Positions 55,829 to 64,000 are shown, numbered from the stretch's first letter. The stretch is 64,000 nucleotides of DNA from Chitinophaga sancti (GCF_034087045.1 NZ_CP139247.1:6412001-6476000); one strand, 5' to 3'. The notes: generated from the letters alone by a model not told the origin. Translations and numbers: made by a program.

Positions 55829-56098
55829 CTAACTCAGTTGAGAAAAAAATGAACTCAGATACTTCATCATCTCCTTATTAATTGTCAATTGTACGTTTCT
55901 TCCCGTCTTATCATATATTAATATACCGCTGTCTACCAATATCTTAATATGATGTGAAACCGTGGGTTGGGACAAACCAGTCAGCTCTGTGATATCACAA
56001 CACTGTATAGCAGACTGTCTGGAAGCCGCCAGCAATATGGATAAACGGTGTTTATCTGCAATTGCATTTGCTGCTTTCTCTATCATTACTGCATCCAT
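55829..56098 (-). CDS. ArsR-family transcriptional regulator
   Basis: 89 residues from the ATG at 56098; upstream in-frame codons to 56188 give an unlikely aromatic/basic leader, so this start is preferred. Winged helix with KHRLSILLAASRQSAIQCCDITELTGLSQPTVSHHIKILVDSGIL and a beta-wing DKTGRNVQLTI. Two adjacent Cys lie before the recognition helix, but no classical metal motif (CVC or DxH...HxxE) is clear, so the inducer is unknown. It lies between two MocR genes and is divergent from the second. Confidence 0.82.
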   Translation of the reverse strand: MDAVMIEKAANAIADKHRLSILLAASRQSAIQCCDITELTGLSQPTVSHHIKILVDSGILIYDKTGRNVQLTINKEMMKYLSSFFSQLS

Positions 56099-56255
56099 TA
56101 CGTAAAAGTATGATAAATCTCCCAAAAGAGGGGATGCCCCTTTCATCCCCAAAAAAGAAAAGAAAAAAACTTTCAAAAACCCTCCCAAAATTACAAATCG
56201 TTAACAACCGTAACTTTTTCTACTGCGTATATGGTAGGAACACCTTAAGCCAACC

Positions 56256-57701
56256 ATGAAGCATCATAGTCAGGTACATCTACAATTGTCAGTGAATAGT
56301 GAGGTTCCGATTTATCAGCAGATCAAATCTTACATCATTAACGAAATCAAGCGGGGGCGACTGTTGCCCGGCGCTCAGTTACCCGGTAGCCGCGTGCTTG
56401 CACAGCAACTACGCGTGAACCGTAACACCGTCATTCTTGCATATGAACATTTAGCCGCTGAGGGCTGGATTGCCACTCAATATAAGAGTGGGACAAGGAT
56501 TAGTGATCCCATACCCCAGGAACTGGTTTCGCCAGGCACTCCTGAGGCGGAGGCTAAACCCTCGCTGGACATCACTTTCCGTCAGTTTGCTCCACCACAG
56601 CCGCTACCTTATAATAATGGTACATTTGATACCGTTTTCGACGAAGGTCAACCAGATGGACGTCTGTCGCCAATACCAGAGATCACCCGCGAAGTGAGGA
56701 AGATCCTGCATCAGCAAACCACCAAGTCGCACCTGAAGAATTACAACGAAAGGGGCAATGAGCAACTGCTGCAGGAGATTAACCTGGTATTGAACAACGA
56801 CAGGGGCCTCGCTGCTGCACCTGAGAATATTTGTGTCACCCACGGGCACCAGGATTCCCTGTTCCTCGTAGCGCAGACATTGATATTCCCAGGTGATCAT
56901 GTAGCGGTAGAGCATCCCGGCTATCAGCCGGCATGGGAAGCTTTCAGGCTCACCGGCGCTCATCTCCACTATATTCCGGTGGATGAACAGGGCATTGATG
57001 TGGAGGCACTGGCAGTAGTTTGTCAGCATACATCCCTCAAAGCAGTATACATCACTCCGCATCACCAGTACCCTACCACCACTACGCTGCCTGCAGCACG
57101 ACGCCAGCTGTTGCTGGAATTGAGTGAGCAATATCATTTTATGATCATTGAGGATGATTATGATCATAGCTATCATTTCGATGCACAACCGGTATTGCCG
57201 GTAGCGGGTATGCCGCATGCAGACAATGTCGTATATATCGGTAGTGTGGCACCTTCTATTCCATTGAGTTTTGTATATGGTCCTGTTGAATTTATCCATT
57301 CACTGGCCTCCTGCCAGATGGTGGTAAGTCAGCAACGTGATCGACTGCTTGAACAGGGAATGGCCAACCTGATGGCGGAAGGCGAAATCAGAAGGTACCT
57401 GCAACAGACACATGCTACGTATAAAAAACGATTGACACTGACTTCAGGTATAATGGAAGTGAACTTTTCAGGGATTGCAGATTTTACGATTCCGAAAGGG
57501 GGGCTGGCTATCTGGATGCGTTTGCACCAGCCGGTTCAGATTTCACAATTGTACGCAGCTGGAATTTATATCGCAAACCCATATAGCTTTTATGCGCCAG
57601 AATATAATGGGCAAACAGGATTGAGATTAGGATTTGCTTCCCTGGAAGAAAATGCTATTGTGAAGGGATTGGATAAGCTGGCGAAAATTTTACAACGATA
57701 A
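56256..57701 (+). CDS. MocR-like regulator with degenerate PLP site
   Basis: 481 residues. GntR winged helix at 18-83 (PIYQQIKSYIINEIKRG, LPGSRVLAQQLRVNRNTVILAYEHLAAEGW). Aminotransferase-like domain about 130-480 with EHPGYQPAW, TPHHQYPTTTTLPAARR and EDDYDHSYHF, as in PdxR-like MocR proteins. The usual GTFSK block reads GSVAP, so Pro333 stands where the PLP lysine should be and no internal aldimine can form. The C-terminal LRLGFASL arginine remains. It may sense PLP non-covalently, another ligand, or nothing. A strong terminator follows. Confidence 0.9.
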   Translation: MKHHSQVHLQLSVNSEVPIYQQIKSYIINEIKRGRLLPGAQLPGSRVLAQQLRVNRNTVILAYEHLAAEGWIATQYKSGTRISDPIPQELVSPGTPEAEAKPSLDITFRQFAPPQPLPYNNGTFDTVFDEGQPDGRLSPIPEITREVRKILHQQTTKSHLKNYNERGNEQLLQEINLVLNNDRGLAAAPENICVTHGHQDSLFLVAQTLIFPGDHVAVEHPGYQPAWEAFRLTGAHLHYIPVDEQGIDVEALAVVCQHTSLKAVYITPHHQYPTTTTLPAARRQLLLELSEQYHFMIIEDDYDHSYHFDAQPVLPVAGMPHADNVVYIGSVAPSIPLSFVYGPVEFIHSLASCQMVVSQQRDRLLEQGMANLMAEGEIRRYLQQTHATYKKRLTLTSGIMEVNFSGIADFTIPKGGLAIWMRLHQPVQISQLYAAGIYIANPYSFYAPEYNGQTGLRLGFASLEENAIVKGLDKLAKILQR

Positions 57702-57798
57702 ATTAAGAGAAGATTTACATTGAAAAAACCATTCATACTTTTAAGTAATAATTTACATGGACAAGCCCTCTAATACTTGGATATGGAAAATTAACCGG

Positions 57799-57830
57799 AA
57801 AAGGCAGTAATACTGCCTTTTTTCTTTTTT
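57799..57830 (+). terminator. Terminator of the second MocR gene
   Basis: A 9-bp perfect stem (57799-57807 with 57813-57821) and a 5-nt loop, followed by a long T-rich tract. Confidence 0.88.
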
Positions 57831-57855
57831 TATGGTCATGTGGGAATGAATTCTT

Positions 57856-58485
57856 TTATGACAATGTAGAATGGTACATACAATCAATCTGCAGTTCTGC
57901 CGAAGCTAAAGATTTGTTCAGGAAAAGACAGTTGTGCTGTCTTTTTTTGTTGCCCTGGTAATGTGCACAGGTATAACACATTCTTTGTAACTCACCGCTT
58001 TCCTGGTTCATAAGACCTGCTATCATCGCAAAGATGGTCTGATAAAGGTTGTTCTTTTCAAAAGCAGGACGTTTTTCTAATACTTCCGTTAAGGGTAATG
58101 CATATTCTTCTGCCTTGAGCAGGATGTCCCGGCCCACTTCAGTAGGCAACATAGAGAAGCTACGCCTGTCTCGTTTGTCAGGTTGCATGTCCAGTAAGCC
58201 TTTCGAAACGAGGGAAGCTACAGCATCGCTGATGGTAGGCCGGCTAAGTTGTAATTCGGTGGCAATGTGCGCCACTTTGTTCAGTTCTGCCGGATGGTAG
58301 CCAATGAAGAGGAGGATTTGTAACTGCAGGGGGGTAAGCCCCAGGGTTCGCGCCTGCTCCCACTGCAAGGCTTTCAGCATGTCGCTGAGGCGTTGTAATG
58401 ACAGAACGAGTCTGGCATCCAGGCTGTGAAGCTGCTGTTCCGGACTAAAGTTGGATGGTTTTCTCTGTGGCATGTAAGGGTGCAA
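57856..58485 (-). CDS. MarR-family regulator with C-terminal four-cysteine tail
   Basis: 209 residues. MarR winged helix about 25-140: GLTPLQLQILLFIGYHPAELNKVAHIATELQLSRPTISDAVASLVSKGLLD, then wing KRDRRSFSMLPTE. Beyond the usual MarR length, residues 168-205 carry Cys170-x2-Cys173, Cys186 and Cys202, a pattern able to hold zinc or an iron-sulfur cluster. A redox, metal or FeS input is therefore likely, but unproven. It is divergent from the lipoprotein operon across 306 bp, which it may control. Confidence 0.86.
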   Translation of the reverse strand: MHPYMPQRKPSNFSPEQQLHSLDARLVLSLQRLSDMLKALQWEQARTLGLTPLQLQILLFIGYHPAELNKVAHIATELQLSRPTISDAVASLVSKGLLDMQPDKRDRRSFSMLPTEVGRDILLKAEEYALPLTEVLEKRPAFEKNNLYQTIFAMIAGLMNQESGELQRMCYTCAHYQGNKKRQHNCLFLNKSLASAELQIDCMYHSTLS

Positions 58486-58791
58486 AAGTAAAGTGGTTAC
58501 AGTTGAGGAATAAGAGCCAGATGAAAGTATTTTTCAGGCAAAGTGGTCTGGTAGGCGAAGGTTTATGTATGAAAGAAAACATCAAATTGTGTGAATTGCG
58601 ACCTCAGTCAGCCATACTCTCAATCTGAGCGACTTTGACCGGCGGTAACTATTGCTGCCGCCCACCATAGCTGAAAGCGAAATGCAGATAATAAGTTATA
58701 TTTACCCTTACAACACAGGTATTTATACGCTTTTCTTTATCGCCCCATTCTTCTAGTTTGCATTATCAATCATTACAAAACACGCTTATTT
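58486..58791. other. Divergent intergenic region between marR-like gene and lipoprotein operon
   Basis: 306 bp with no open frame that I can support. It must contain promoters for both directions. I see no exact TAnnTTTG element, only a near match (TAGTTTG near 58755), and no obvious MarR palindrome. Confidence 0.4.
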
Positions 58792-59310
58792 ATGAAGCAC
58801 CACGATTCCATCCGTATCTTTGCACCGGTTTTACTACTGCTATGCTTTAGCAGATGTACCCCACGAAACCCCGACAATTTTCAGATCCCGCTGAACAAAG
58901 CACGCGCCAGCCGTCATGTGATCTCTCAGCAGGAAGCTGACAACCTCATTACCGGGTTCCAGCGTGGTAAAAAAGAATTGCAGGCCCGCCTGCCAGGCAA
59001 CTATCTCGACAGCGCGTTTAACCTTCCCAATGCTGAAATGTTCAACCGTGATGCCATCGCCGCCCTGCTGAATGCCAAAGGCGCAGATGGTATCCGCATT
59101 TACCTCGGTAAAGATGAAAAAGGCCAGGTACGACTGGTATTACTGCCGGTAGACGGCAAAGGCAATGATATCCATACCACCCTCGTAAGCCGTGAAACCG
59201 CCCTCAATCTACCAGGTATCGAATCTGCAAAAGCACAGGGTAACCTGCAGGCAATGGAAAGCGGACAACGTTGTCCCCCACTTTGTAAAGACGTCGTACA
59301 ACCCAAATAA
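58792..59310 (+). CDS. Hypothetical lipoprotein
   Basis: 172 residues. A basic N-terminus and hydrophobic core (10-20) end in LLCFSRC, a weak lipobox with Cys22, so it is probably a membrane-anchored lipoprotein. The rest is soluble, with no family I recognise; a central AIAALLNAKGADGIRIYLGKDEKG segment and a C-terminal CPPLC pair stand out. First gene of a probable four-gene unit: its stop codon is followed at once by the next ATG. It may be an extracytoplasmic input for the two-component system downstream. Confidence 0.75.
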   Translation: MKHHDSIRIFAPVLLLLCFSRCTPRNPDNFQIPLNKARASRHVISQQEADNLITGFQRGKKELQARLPGNYLDSAFNLPNAEMFNRDAIAALLNAKGADGIRIYLGKDEKGQVRLVLLPVDGKGNDIHTTLVSRETALNLPGIESAKAQGNLQAMESGQRCPPLCKDVVQPK

Positions 59311-59973
59311 ATGAATAATCTAGGCGCATTCTTTGTCAGCCAGATTGTAATTATACCATTAGTGATAGGGCTGATACGCTTTAACAAAACAGTGACCAGC
59401 TATCAGCCCTTCCTCCTTTTGCTTGCCCTGGCTTTCATTTCGGAATCTATCAGCTTTATTTGCATTGAAGTACTCAATACCAGCAATGCGATACCTTTTA
59501 ACCTATATGGACTGGCAGAATGTATGGTTGTACTGTATCAGTTCTATATATGGGGGTTTCTAAAACGGAAGTTCCGGCTCTATATCGTACTTGCCGCAGG
59601 CCTCTCTGCCGGCTGGATCACGGAGAATCTTTTCTTTTCACAGATCGAAAATTTCAGCCCTGTTTTCAGGGTCACGTATGCATTCATTGCCGTGTTGCTC
59701 AGCATCAATGAAATTAATTACCTGATTGTTCAGGACAACAAGAACCTGTTGCGTAACTCCCGTTTCCTTATCTGTATGGGGTTTATCATCATTTTTATTT
59801 ACCAGATCATCTATGAAGCCACCTTCTTCGTGGGGTCAGATACTATATTGACCCTCAAGATTGTTTTTATGTTCAACTATATCAATGCTTTTGTAAATTT
59901 GATCTATGTGCTCGCTGTGTTGTTTATCCCCGTCAAGACTGCATATTATTTTAAAAAACACTTTGAAGCGTAG
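59311..59973 (+). CDS. Seven-helix integral membrane protein, unknown function
   Basis: 220 residues with about seven hydrophobic segments (5-22, 32-52, 62-82, 90-105, 118-138, 152-172, 188-208) and a basic C-terminus (KKHFEA). No enzyme motif is visible. It begins on the base after the lipoprotein stop and ends 15 bp before the histidine kinase, which itself has only one helix and no sensor domain. The placement suggests a membrane sensor or partner for that kinase; this is inference. Confidence 0.75.
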   Translation: MNNLGAFFVSQIVIIPLVIGLIRFNKTVTSYQPFLLLLALAFISESISFICIEVLNTSNAIPFNLYGLAECMVVLYQFYIWGFLKRKFRLYIVLAAGLSAGWITENLFFSQIENFSPVFRVTYAFIAVLLSINEINYLIVQDNKNLLRNSRFLICMGFIIIFIYQIIYEATFFVGSDTILTLKIVFMFNYINAFVNLIYVLAVLFIPVKTAYYFKKHFEA

Positions 59974-59988
59974 CATCGTCAATGCCCC

Positions 59989-60729
59989 ATGGATGATAAG
60001 ATCTTTTATACGACCGTCTTTATTTCACTGCTGATAGCGGTCATTATCATATTCTTTGTCGTCTCCATTATTCTCTACCACCGCAGGTATATACAGCTGC
60101 AAAGGGAGCGGATCGTAGCGGAAATCACCATCCTGGAAAATGAACGTAAACGGATTGCGGCAGATCTCCATGACAGCATGGGGCCACTACTTTCTACCAT
60201 CAAGCTGAACATCAACAGTATCCAGGTGCATGATGAACATGATAAAATGGTCATTGCCCGATCAGGTACCTATATCGACGAGGTTATCAGGGGATTGCGC
60301 CAGATCTCTCACAACCTGCTACCCGCTACCCTGGAACGGAAAGGACTGACGGATGCTATTCATGAATTTATCAGACAGGTTACTGCCAAATCCAAGCTGG
60401 ATATACGGTTTCATACCTCCGGTCAGATCAGTATTCCGACGGAGAAAGAGATCCATGTGTTCCGTATTATCCAGGAGATCACTCACAATACCCTTAAGCA
60501 TGCCAAAGCCACCCAGTTACAGATCGTACTGAGTCGTGAAAACGGGTTCTTCCTGGTATTGGTCAAAGAAGACGGGATAGGATTTGACGTGAGGAAAGTA
60601 AAAGCAGAATCTACCGGGTTGGGGATGAAAAGCCTGGCAATCAGAACGGATATTTTGCATGGACATTTGTCGATTGAATCTGCCCCGGGGCATGGAACGA
60701 ACTATTTCATTAAAATTCCCGCAGGATGA
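59989..60729 (+). CDS. Sensor histidine kinase, NarL-type (HisKA_3)
   Basis: 246 residues. One membrane helix (8-30), then a short coiled coil leading to the dimerisation/phosphoacceptor motif RIAADLHDSMGPLLSTIK with His61. The HATPase domain shows ITHNTLKHAKA (N box), KEDGIGFD (G1) and STGLGMKSL (G2). There is no periplasmic or PAS sensor domain, so input probably comes from the adjacent membrane protein or lipoprotein. Its partner is the response regulator 51 bp downstream. Confidence 0.92.
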   Translation: MDDKIFYTTVFISLLIAVIIIFFVVSIILYHRRYIQLQRERIVAEITILENERKRIAADLHDSMGPLLSTIKLNINSIQVHDEHDKMVIARSGTYIDEVIRGLRQISHNLLPATLERKGLTDAIHEFIRQVTAKSKLDIRFHTSGQISIPTEKEIHVFRIIQEITHNTLKHAKATQLQIVLSRENGFFLVLVKEDGIGFDVRKVKAESTGLGMKSLAIRTDILHGHLSIESAPGHGTNYFIKIPAG

Positions 60730-60780
60730 TGTAATTTTACCATCATACTGATACCATTACCCCCAAAAGATTCAACTAAC

Positions 60781-61446
60781 ATGTACGACATCCGATTAGT
60801 GATAGCCGATGATCACGAGATATTCCGTGATGGCCTGGCACTGATGCTTTCCAGACAACCAAATATTAGTCTGGTTGGTCAGGCAGGCGACGGCAGGGAA
60901 TTGCTGGAACTATTGGAAACGACGGAAGTGGATGTGGTCATGACTGATCTGAAAATGCCATTGATGGATGGCATTACCGCTACCCGCACATTATTACAAC
61001 GATTTCCCCATATCAGGATCATTGCGCTTTCTATGTTCGATGAAGAGGAATTAATCGTGGAGATGCTGGAGGCAGGGGCGAAAGGATATTTGCTTAAAAA
61101 TGCAGATAAACAGGAAATTGTGGAAGCGATCACCAGTGTGTTTGATGATAAGATCTTTTATTGCAGACAGACGAGTTCCAAGCTGGCTTCGATGATTGTG
61201 AGGAGCCGGTTCAACCCTTACCGTGATGCACACCCGATTATATTTACGGACCGGGAAAAGGAGATTATCCGGTTGATATGTTTACAGTATACCGCCCAAC
61301 AGATCGGGGAGAAAATATTTTTGAGCAAACGGACGGTGGAGGGCCACCGGACAAGGATTTTGGAGAAAATGAATGTGAAAAATACAGCCGGTGTGGTGGT
61401 GTTTGCGTTAAAGAATAATTTGATAAGTGAAGCGGAGTTATTGTAA
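60781..61446 (+). CDS. NarL/FixJ-family response regulator
   Basis: 221 residues. Receiver domain 4-120 with acidic pocket ADDHE, phosphoacceptor Asp56 in VVMTDLKMPLMDG and the switch residues LSMFDE / AKGYLLKNA. LuxR-type HTH at about 155-216 (FTDREKEIIRLICLQYTAQQIGEKIFLSKRTVEGHRTRILEKM). Phosphorylated by the upstream kinase; targets are unknown but may include the operon itself. Confidence 0.93.
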   Translation: MYDIRLVIADDHEIFRDGLALMLSRQPNISLVGQAGDGRELLELLETTEVDVVMTDLKMPLMDGITATRTLLQRFPHIRIIALSMFDEEELIVEMLEAGAKGYLLKNADKQEIVEAITSVFDDKIFYCRQTSSKLASMIVRSRFNPYRDAHPIIFTDREKEIIRLICLQYTAQQIGEKIFLSKRTVEGHRTRILEKMNVKNTAGVVVFALKNNLISEAELL

Positions 61447-61497
61447 AAGCCCCCCTCCTTGATTACATTTGTGTCCTATCAACATTCATCAGGACCT

Positions 61498-62076
61498 ATG
61501 ACACGTATCACAATCATCCGACATGGAAGTACTTCATGGAACAAACAAGGCAGAATGCAGGGCAGCACGGATATACCGCTGGATGAAGAGGGTATTGAAC
61601 AGGCACAAAAACTGGGGGCCAAACTGGCAGCTGAACAACCCTGGGATATTATTTACACCAGTCATCTTTCCAGGGCAAAAAGAACCGGGGAAATCATTGC
61701 AGAAGCCATCGGCCTTTCACCGGTACTGACAGATGAAAGACTACGTGAAGTTTCCGGCGGTCAGACAGAAGGTACGGTGGAAGAAGACAGAATTGCCAAA
61801 TGGGGACCCGACTGGCGCCAGCTGGATCTGGGAATGGAACGTGCCGATGCTGTATTCGAAAGAGGCGTATCATTTATGAAAGACCTTTTGGAAGAACATG
61901 CCGGCAAAAAGATCCTGATCGTGAGTCATGGAAGCTTTATCCGCCATATGCTCCGTCACCTGACACCTGAATTTGAACTGACCGAACAACTGAAGAACAC
62001 AGGCGTATCAAGACTTGTAGTGGATGATACTAAGTGGTTCTGCGACCTGTACAATTGTACGACTCATCTGGATTAG
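61498..62076 (+). CDS. Histidine phosphatase family protein (phosphoglycerate mutase-like)
   Basis: 192 residues from the ATG at 61498, which sits right before the conserved strand TRITIIRHGSTSWN; an upstream TTG at 61459 is a poorer choice. RHG catalytic motif (His9), R-x-x-x-T (LSRAKRTGEII), the acid Glu in DERLREVSGGQTEG and the second His in IVSHGSFIRHML are present. The family includes broad phosphatases and CobC/alpha-ribazole phosphatase; size and motifs do not decide. It starts about 50 bp after the response regulator gene and may be in the same transcript. Confidence 0.88.
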   Translation: MTRITIIRHGSTSWNKQGRMQGSTDIPLDEEGIEQAQKLGAKLAAEQPWDIIYTSHLSRAKRTGEIIAEAIGLSPVLTDERLREVSGGQTEGTVEEDRIAKWGPDWRQLDLGMERADAVFERGVSFMKDLLEEHAGKKILIVSHGSFIRHMLRHLTPEFELTEQLKNTGVSRLVVDDTKWFCDLYNCTTHLD

Positions 62077-62099
62077 TTATTTTTAAATAAATTCCTGTT

Positions 62100-62876
62100 A
62101 TGAAACCCACAACTTCCGGTTATGCACCCGCAAATGGATTAGACCTCTATTATGAAATTTATGGTAGTGGGGATCCACTGGTATTGATTCACGGTGGCGG
62201 CTCTACTATTGAGAGCAATTTTGGCTATTTCATTCCCCTGCTGACTGGCGATCGCCAGATCATTGCCATGGAACTACAGGCACATGGGCACACCAAAGAC
62301 CGGGGCACTCCCACCAGTTTTGAACAGGATGCAGATGATGTGGCAGCATTACTGGCTTTTTTGAATATACCACAGGCAGAAATACTGGGGTTTAGCAATG
62401 GCGGGAATACGGCTATGCAACTGGCCGCACGACATCCGCAAGTGGTGAAAAAGCTGGTGATCGCATCTTCGTTTTATAAGAGAGATGGGCTGTTTAAAGG
62501 CTTCTTTGATTTTATGAATACTGCCAGCCTGGATAATATGCCCATGGGATTGCAGGAGGCTTACCTGGCTATCAATAATGATCGTGCAGCATTGGAGATC
62601 ATGCATAACCGTGATCGTGACAGGATGGTGGGATTTCAGGACTGGCCGGAAGAAATGCTTAGGAATATTACATCCCCTACCCTCATTATTGGAGGGGATC
62701 AGGATGTGATGGTGCCGGAGCATTTTGTGGAGATGTTTAGATTATTTCCGAAGGCTCAGCTGGCGATATTGCCCGGTGGTCATGGCGGATATCTGGGAGA
62801 GGTGACGCAAAGACATTTATCAGGGGAGCAACCGGAAATAGCGGCGAAACTGATATTGGCGTTTCTGAATAGTTAG
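62100..62876 (+). CDS. Alpha/beta hydrolase
   Basis: 258 residues, about the usual size. Oxyanion loop LIHGGGST (29-36), nucleophile elbow GFSNGG with Ser99, acid in GGDQDVMVPEH and His in PGGHGGYLGE complete a catalytic triad. The substrate is unknown; likely a cytoplasmic esterase or lactonase-like enzyme. It follows the phosphatase by 23 bp. The last 18 bp before its stop recur 50 bp downstream. Confidence 0.88.
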   Translation: MKPTTSGYAPANGLDLYYEIYGSGDPLVLIHGGGSTIESNFGYFIPLLTGDRQIIAMELQAHGHTKDRGTPTSFEQDADDVAALLAFLNIPQAEILGFSNGGNTAMQLAARHPQVVKKLVIASSFYKRDGLFKGFFDFMNTASLDNMPMGLQEAYLAINNDRAALEIMHNRDRDRMVGFQDWPEEMLRNITSPTLIIGGDQDVMVPEHFVEMFRLFPKAQLAILPGGHGGYLGEVTQRHLSGEQPEIAAKLILAFLNS

Positions 62877-62919
62877 ATGAGTCACTGGCATTCATGATAC
62901 AGATATTGGCGTTTCTGAA
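62852..62919 (+). repeat. Duplicated 3' end of the alpha/beta hydrolase gene
   Basis: gatattggcgtttctgaa at 62852-62869 (final codons of the hydrolase) is repeated at 62902-62919, 50 bp on, beyond the stop codon. Flanking bases are also partly similar. Confidence 0.85.
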
Positions 62920-62943
62920 GAGTTTAGTATGTAACTTGCAGAT

Positions 62944-63774
62944 ATGATCAAGTACAGGCAATTCGAACCGGTAATTATAGAAACAAGGGAAATCCTGACA
63001 GAAGCATATACTACCCAAAGCCATACCTATCATGAATTCTTCCTCATCCGTTCCGGAACAGGCAAGCATATATTTCGTAACCAGGAGGTGTCTTTTCAAA
63101 AAGGAGATCTCTTTTTTATTGCACCCGGCGAACCACATTCCTTCCTGATTCCACGCATGGCAAAGGCAACGCTGATCAAGTTTAGTGACGACCTGCGCTC
63201 CCTGCTAAAAACGTATGTCAACAAGTGGGATATTGATGGCGTAGTGATGGCCAATGCCAAATCGCCCCTGAATGCATACGTTCCATTGAGCACTGAAGAT
63301 AAAGTCATTGTGACACATATCTTCAATGCAGTGGAAGCCATGAAAGATCAGACGATGCTGAATGAACAACTGATCTTACATCAGCTGGTTTCACTCATCG
63401 TGATTATGGAACGTAATCTGACAGACAGGCGGTATCCCAATCCTGACAGGCTCATTGTTGACCAGATGGTCAAACATATACATAAACATATGAAACAGCC
63501 GTTGCTGCTGACTTCACAGCATATGTCGGAAGTATTCAACATTCCTGCCACCTATATCGGTACTTATTTTAAGCGGCATATGGGGCAGTCATTGAAGGCA
63601 TATATTAATGAATGCAGGATGGTGATGATAGGCCGTATGATCAGGAAAAACAATGTTCCCGTTTCTGTGATCAGTCATGACTTCGGGTTTACGGATGAAA
63701 GTCATTTTCTGAAAACGTTTAAGAAGTTTTACCAGATGAGCCCTACCGCCTATAAGAAAGAGGTGTTGTCCTGA
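62944..63774 (+). CDS. AraC-family transcriptional regulator
   Basis: 276 residues. An N-terminal cupin-type effector domain (about 10-100: SHTYHEFFLIRSGTGKHIFRN, QKGDLFFIAPGEPHSF) and a C-terminal double HTH (about 172-272: LLTSQHMSEVFNIPATYIGTYFKRHMGQSLKAYINECRM, then VISHDFGFTDESHFLKTFKKFYQMSPTAYKK). It likely binds a small molecule such as a sugar or aromatic compound. It follows the hydrolase by 67 bp, so it may regulate that gene or itself. Confidence 0.92.
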   Translation: MIKYRQFEPVIIETREILTEAYTTQSHTYHEFFLIRSGTGKHIFRNQEVSFQKGDLFFIAPGEPHSFLIPRMAKATLIKFSDDLRSLLKTYVNKWDIDGVVMANAKSPLNAYVPLSTEDKVIVTHIFNAVEAMKDQTMLNEQLILHQLVSLIVIMERNLTDRRYPNPDRLIVDQMVKHIHKHMKQPLLLTSQHMSEVFNIPATYIGTYFKRHMGQSLKAYINECRMVMIGRMIRKNNVPVSVISHDFGFTDESHFLKTFKKFYQMSPTAYKKEVLS

Positions 63775-63780
63775 CAACTC

Positions 63781-64000
63781 TTACCTTGACATTGTAGCCC
63801 CACGTTCCATCATGGAACGATCTTCCGGTTCTCCATGTTTCCAGTCACCGTACTCCTGCCAGCTATCACGCTTTACTTTTAGGATTGATTGCCCGCATGA
63901 GGCTATCAGGATCGATTTGCATGGTTGAATAATTTTAGACAAAATTCCGGATAGCTGCACGGGTTTATTGGTAAATATTAAACAATCATTGGTATTTTTT
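63781..64000 (-). CDS. Possible C-terminal end of a gene entering from the right (uncertain)
   Basis: A minus-strand frame is open from the window edge to a TAA at 63781-63783 and ends in a protein-like segment (KRDSWQEYGDWKHGEPEDRS). No start codon is visible in the window and I recognise no family. The first part is AT-rich and could equally be non-coding. A perfect 8-bp dyad (63803-63819) lies inside it. Confidence 0.3.
   Translation of the reverse strand, partial: KNTNDCLIFTNKPVQLSGILSKIIQPCKSILIASCGQSILKVKRDSWQEYGDWKHGEPEDRSMMERGATMSR

Noticed and set aside
63803..63819. Perfect dyad CGTTCCAT-C-ATGGAACG as terminator of the AraC gene
   Set aside because: There is a one-base centre, so no stable loop without opening pairs, and no T tract on either strand.

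Overview
The window looks like a chromosomal piece of a Chitinophaga-like member of the Bacteroidota. Supporting this are several copies of the Bacteroidota -7 promoter element (TAnnTTTG; one with an exact TTTG box 19 nt upstream, in front of tRNA-Lys), weak or absent Shine-Dalgarno sequences, a GSCFA-domain protein, and gene content typical of the Chitinophagaceae. This placement is inference; no rRNA or other formal marker is present.

Region 1 (1-32818, all minus strand) is the interior of a trans-acyltransferase (trans-AT) polyketide synthase / non-ribosomal peptide synthetase assembly line. It is read right to left as four large, tightly packed genes. Protein A (22898-32818): KS-DH-KR-ACP(dead)-ACP, KS-KR-ACP, KS(non-canonical). 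Protein B (19476-22895): DH-ACP, KS(non-canonical)-ACP plus a C-terminal docking-like tail. Protein C (8810-19462): docking helix-C-A-PCP, KS-[ACP-like insert]-DH(degenerate)-KR-ACP, KS-DH(degenerate). Protein D (8765 to beyond the left edge): KR-ACP, KS-DH-KR-ACP, KS-DH... There are eight KS domains and no integrated AT, methyltransferase, enoylreductase or thioesterase. Loading, the trans-AT enzymes and chain release must therefore be encoded elsewhere, probably left of the window. Two modules are split between proteins (KS|DH between A and B, DH|KR between C and D). The single A domain reads as Phe-like. A direct repeat of at least 1.2 kb, about 98 % identical and in frame, joins two consecutive modules of protein D.

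Region 2 (32819-35400) is the right border of the cluster: an 832 bp gene-free stretch, a truncated IS4-type transposase fused head-to-head with a truncated and frameshifted serine recombinase, then a tRNA-Lys(UUU) with clear promoter and terminator.

Region 3 (35400-51600) is ordinary chromosome: a penicillin-acylase-family Ntn hydrolase, bioF, miaE, a patatin-like outer-membrane protein, an MHS-family transporter, a GSCFA protein with an HMG-CoA-lyase-like enzyme, an RlmB-type rRNA methyltransferase, a Nudix hydrolase, a GNAT-DinB fusion, a DMT transporter and a group II PLP decarboxylase. Several intergenic gaps here carry short tandem repeats that are copies of the 3' end of the neighbouring gene.

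Region 4 (52000-58500) holds an alkylation-repair group (Ogt, AlkA and an unusual ArsR-HTH/Ada-zinc-domain fusion that looks like a rearranged Ada sensor) and a run of regulators: two MocR-type GntR/aminotransferase proteins, one of which lacks the PLP lysine, an ArsR protein and a MarR protein with a four-cysteine tail.

Region 5 (58792-64000) holds a probable operon of lipoprotein, seven-helix membrane protein, NarL-type histidine kinase and response regulator, then a histidine phosphatase, an alpha/beta hydrolase and an AraC regulator.
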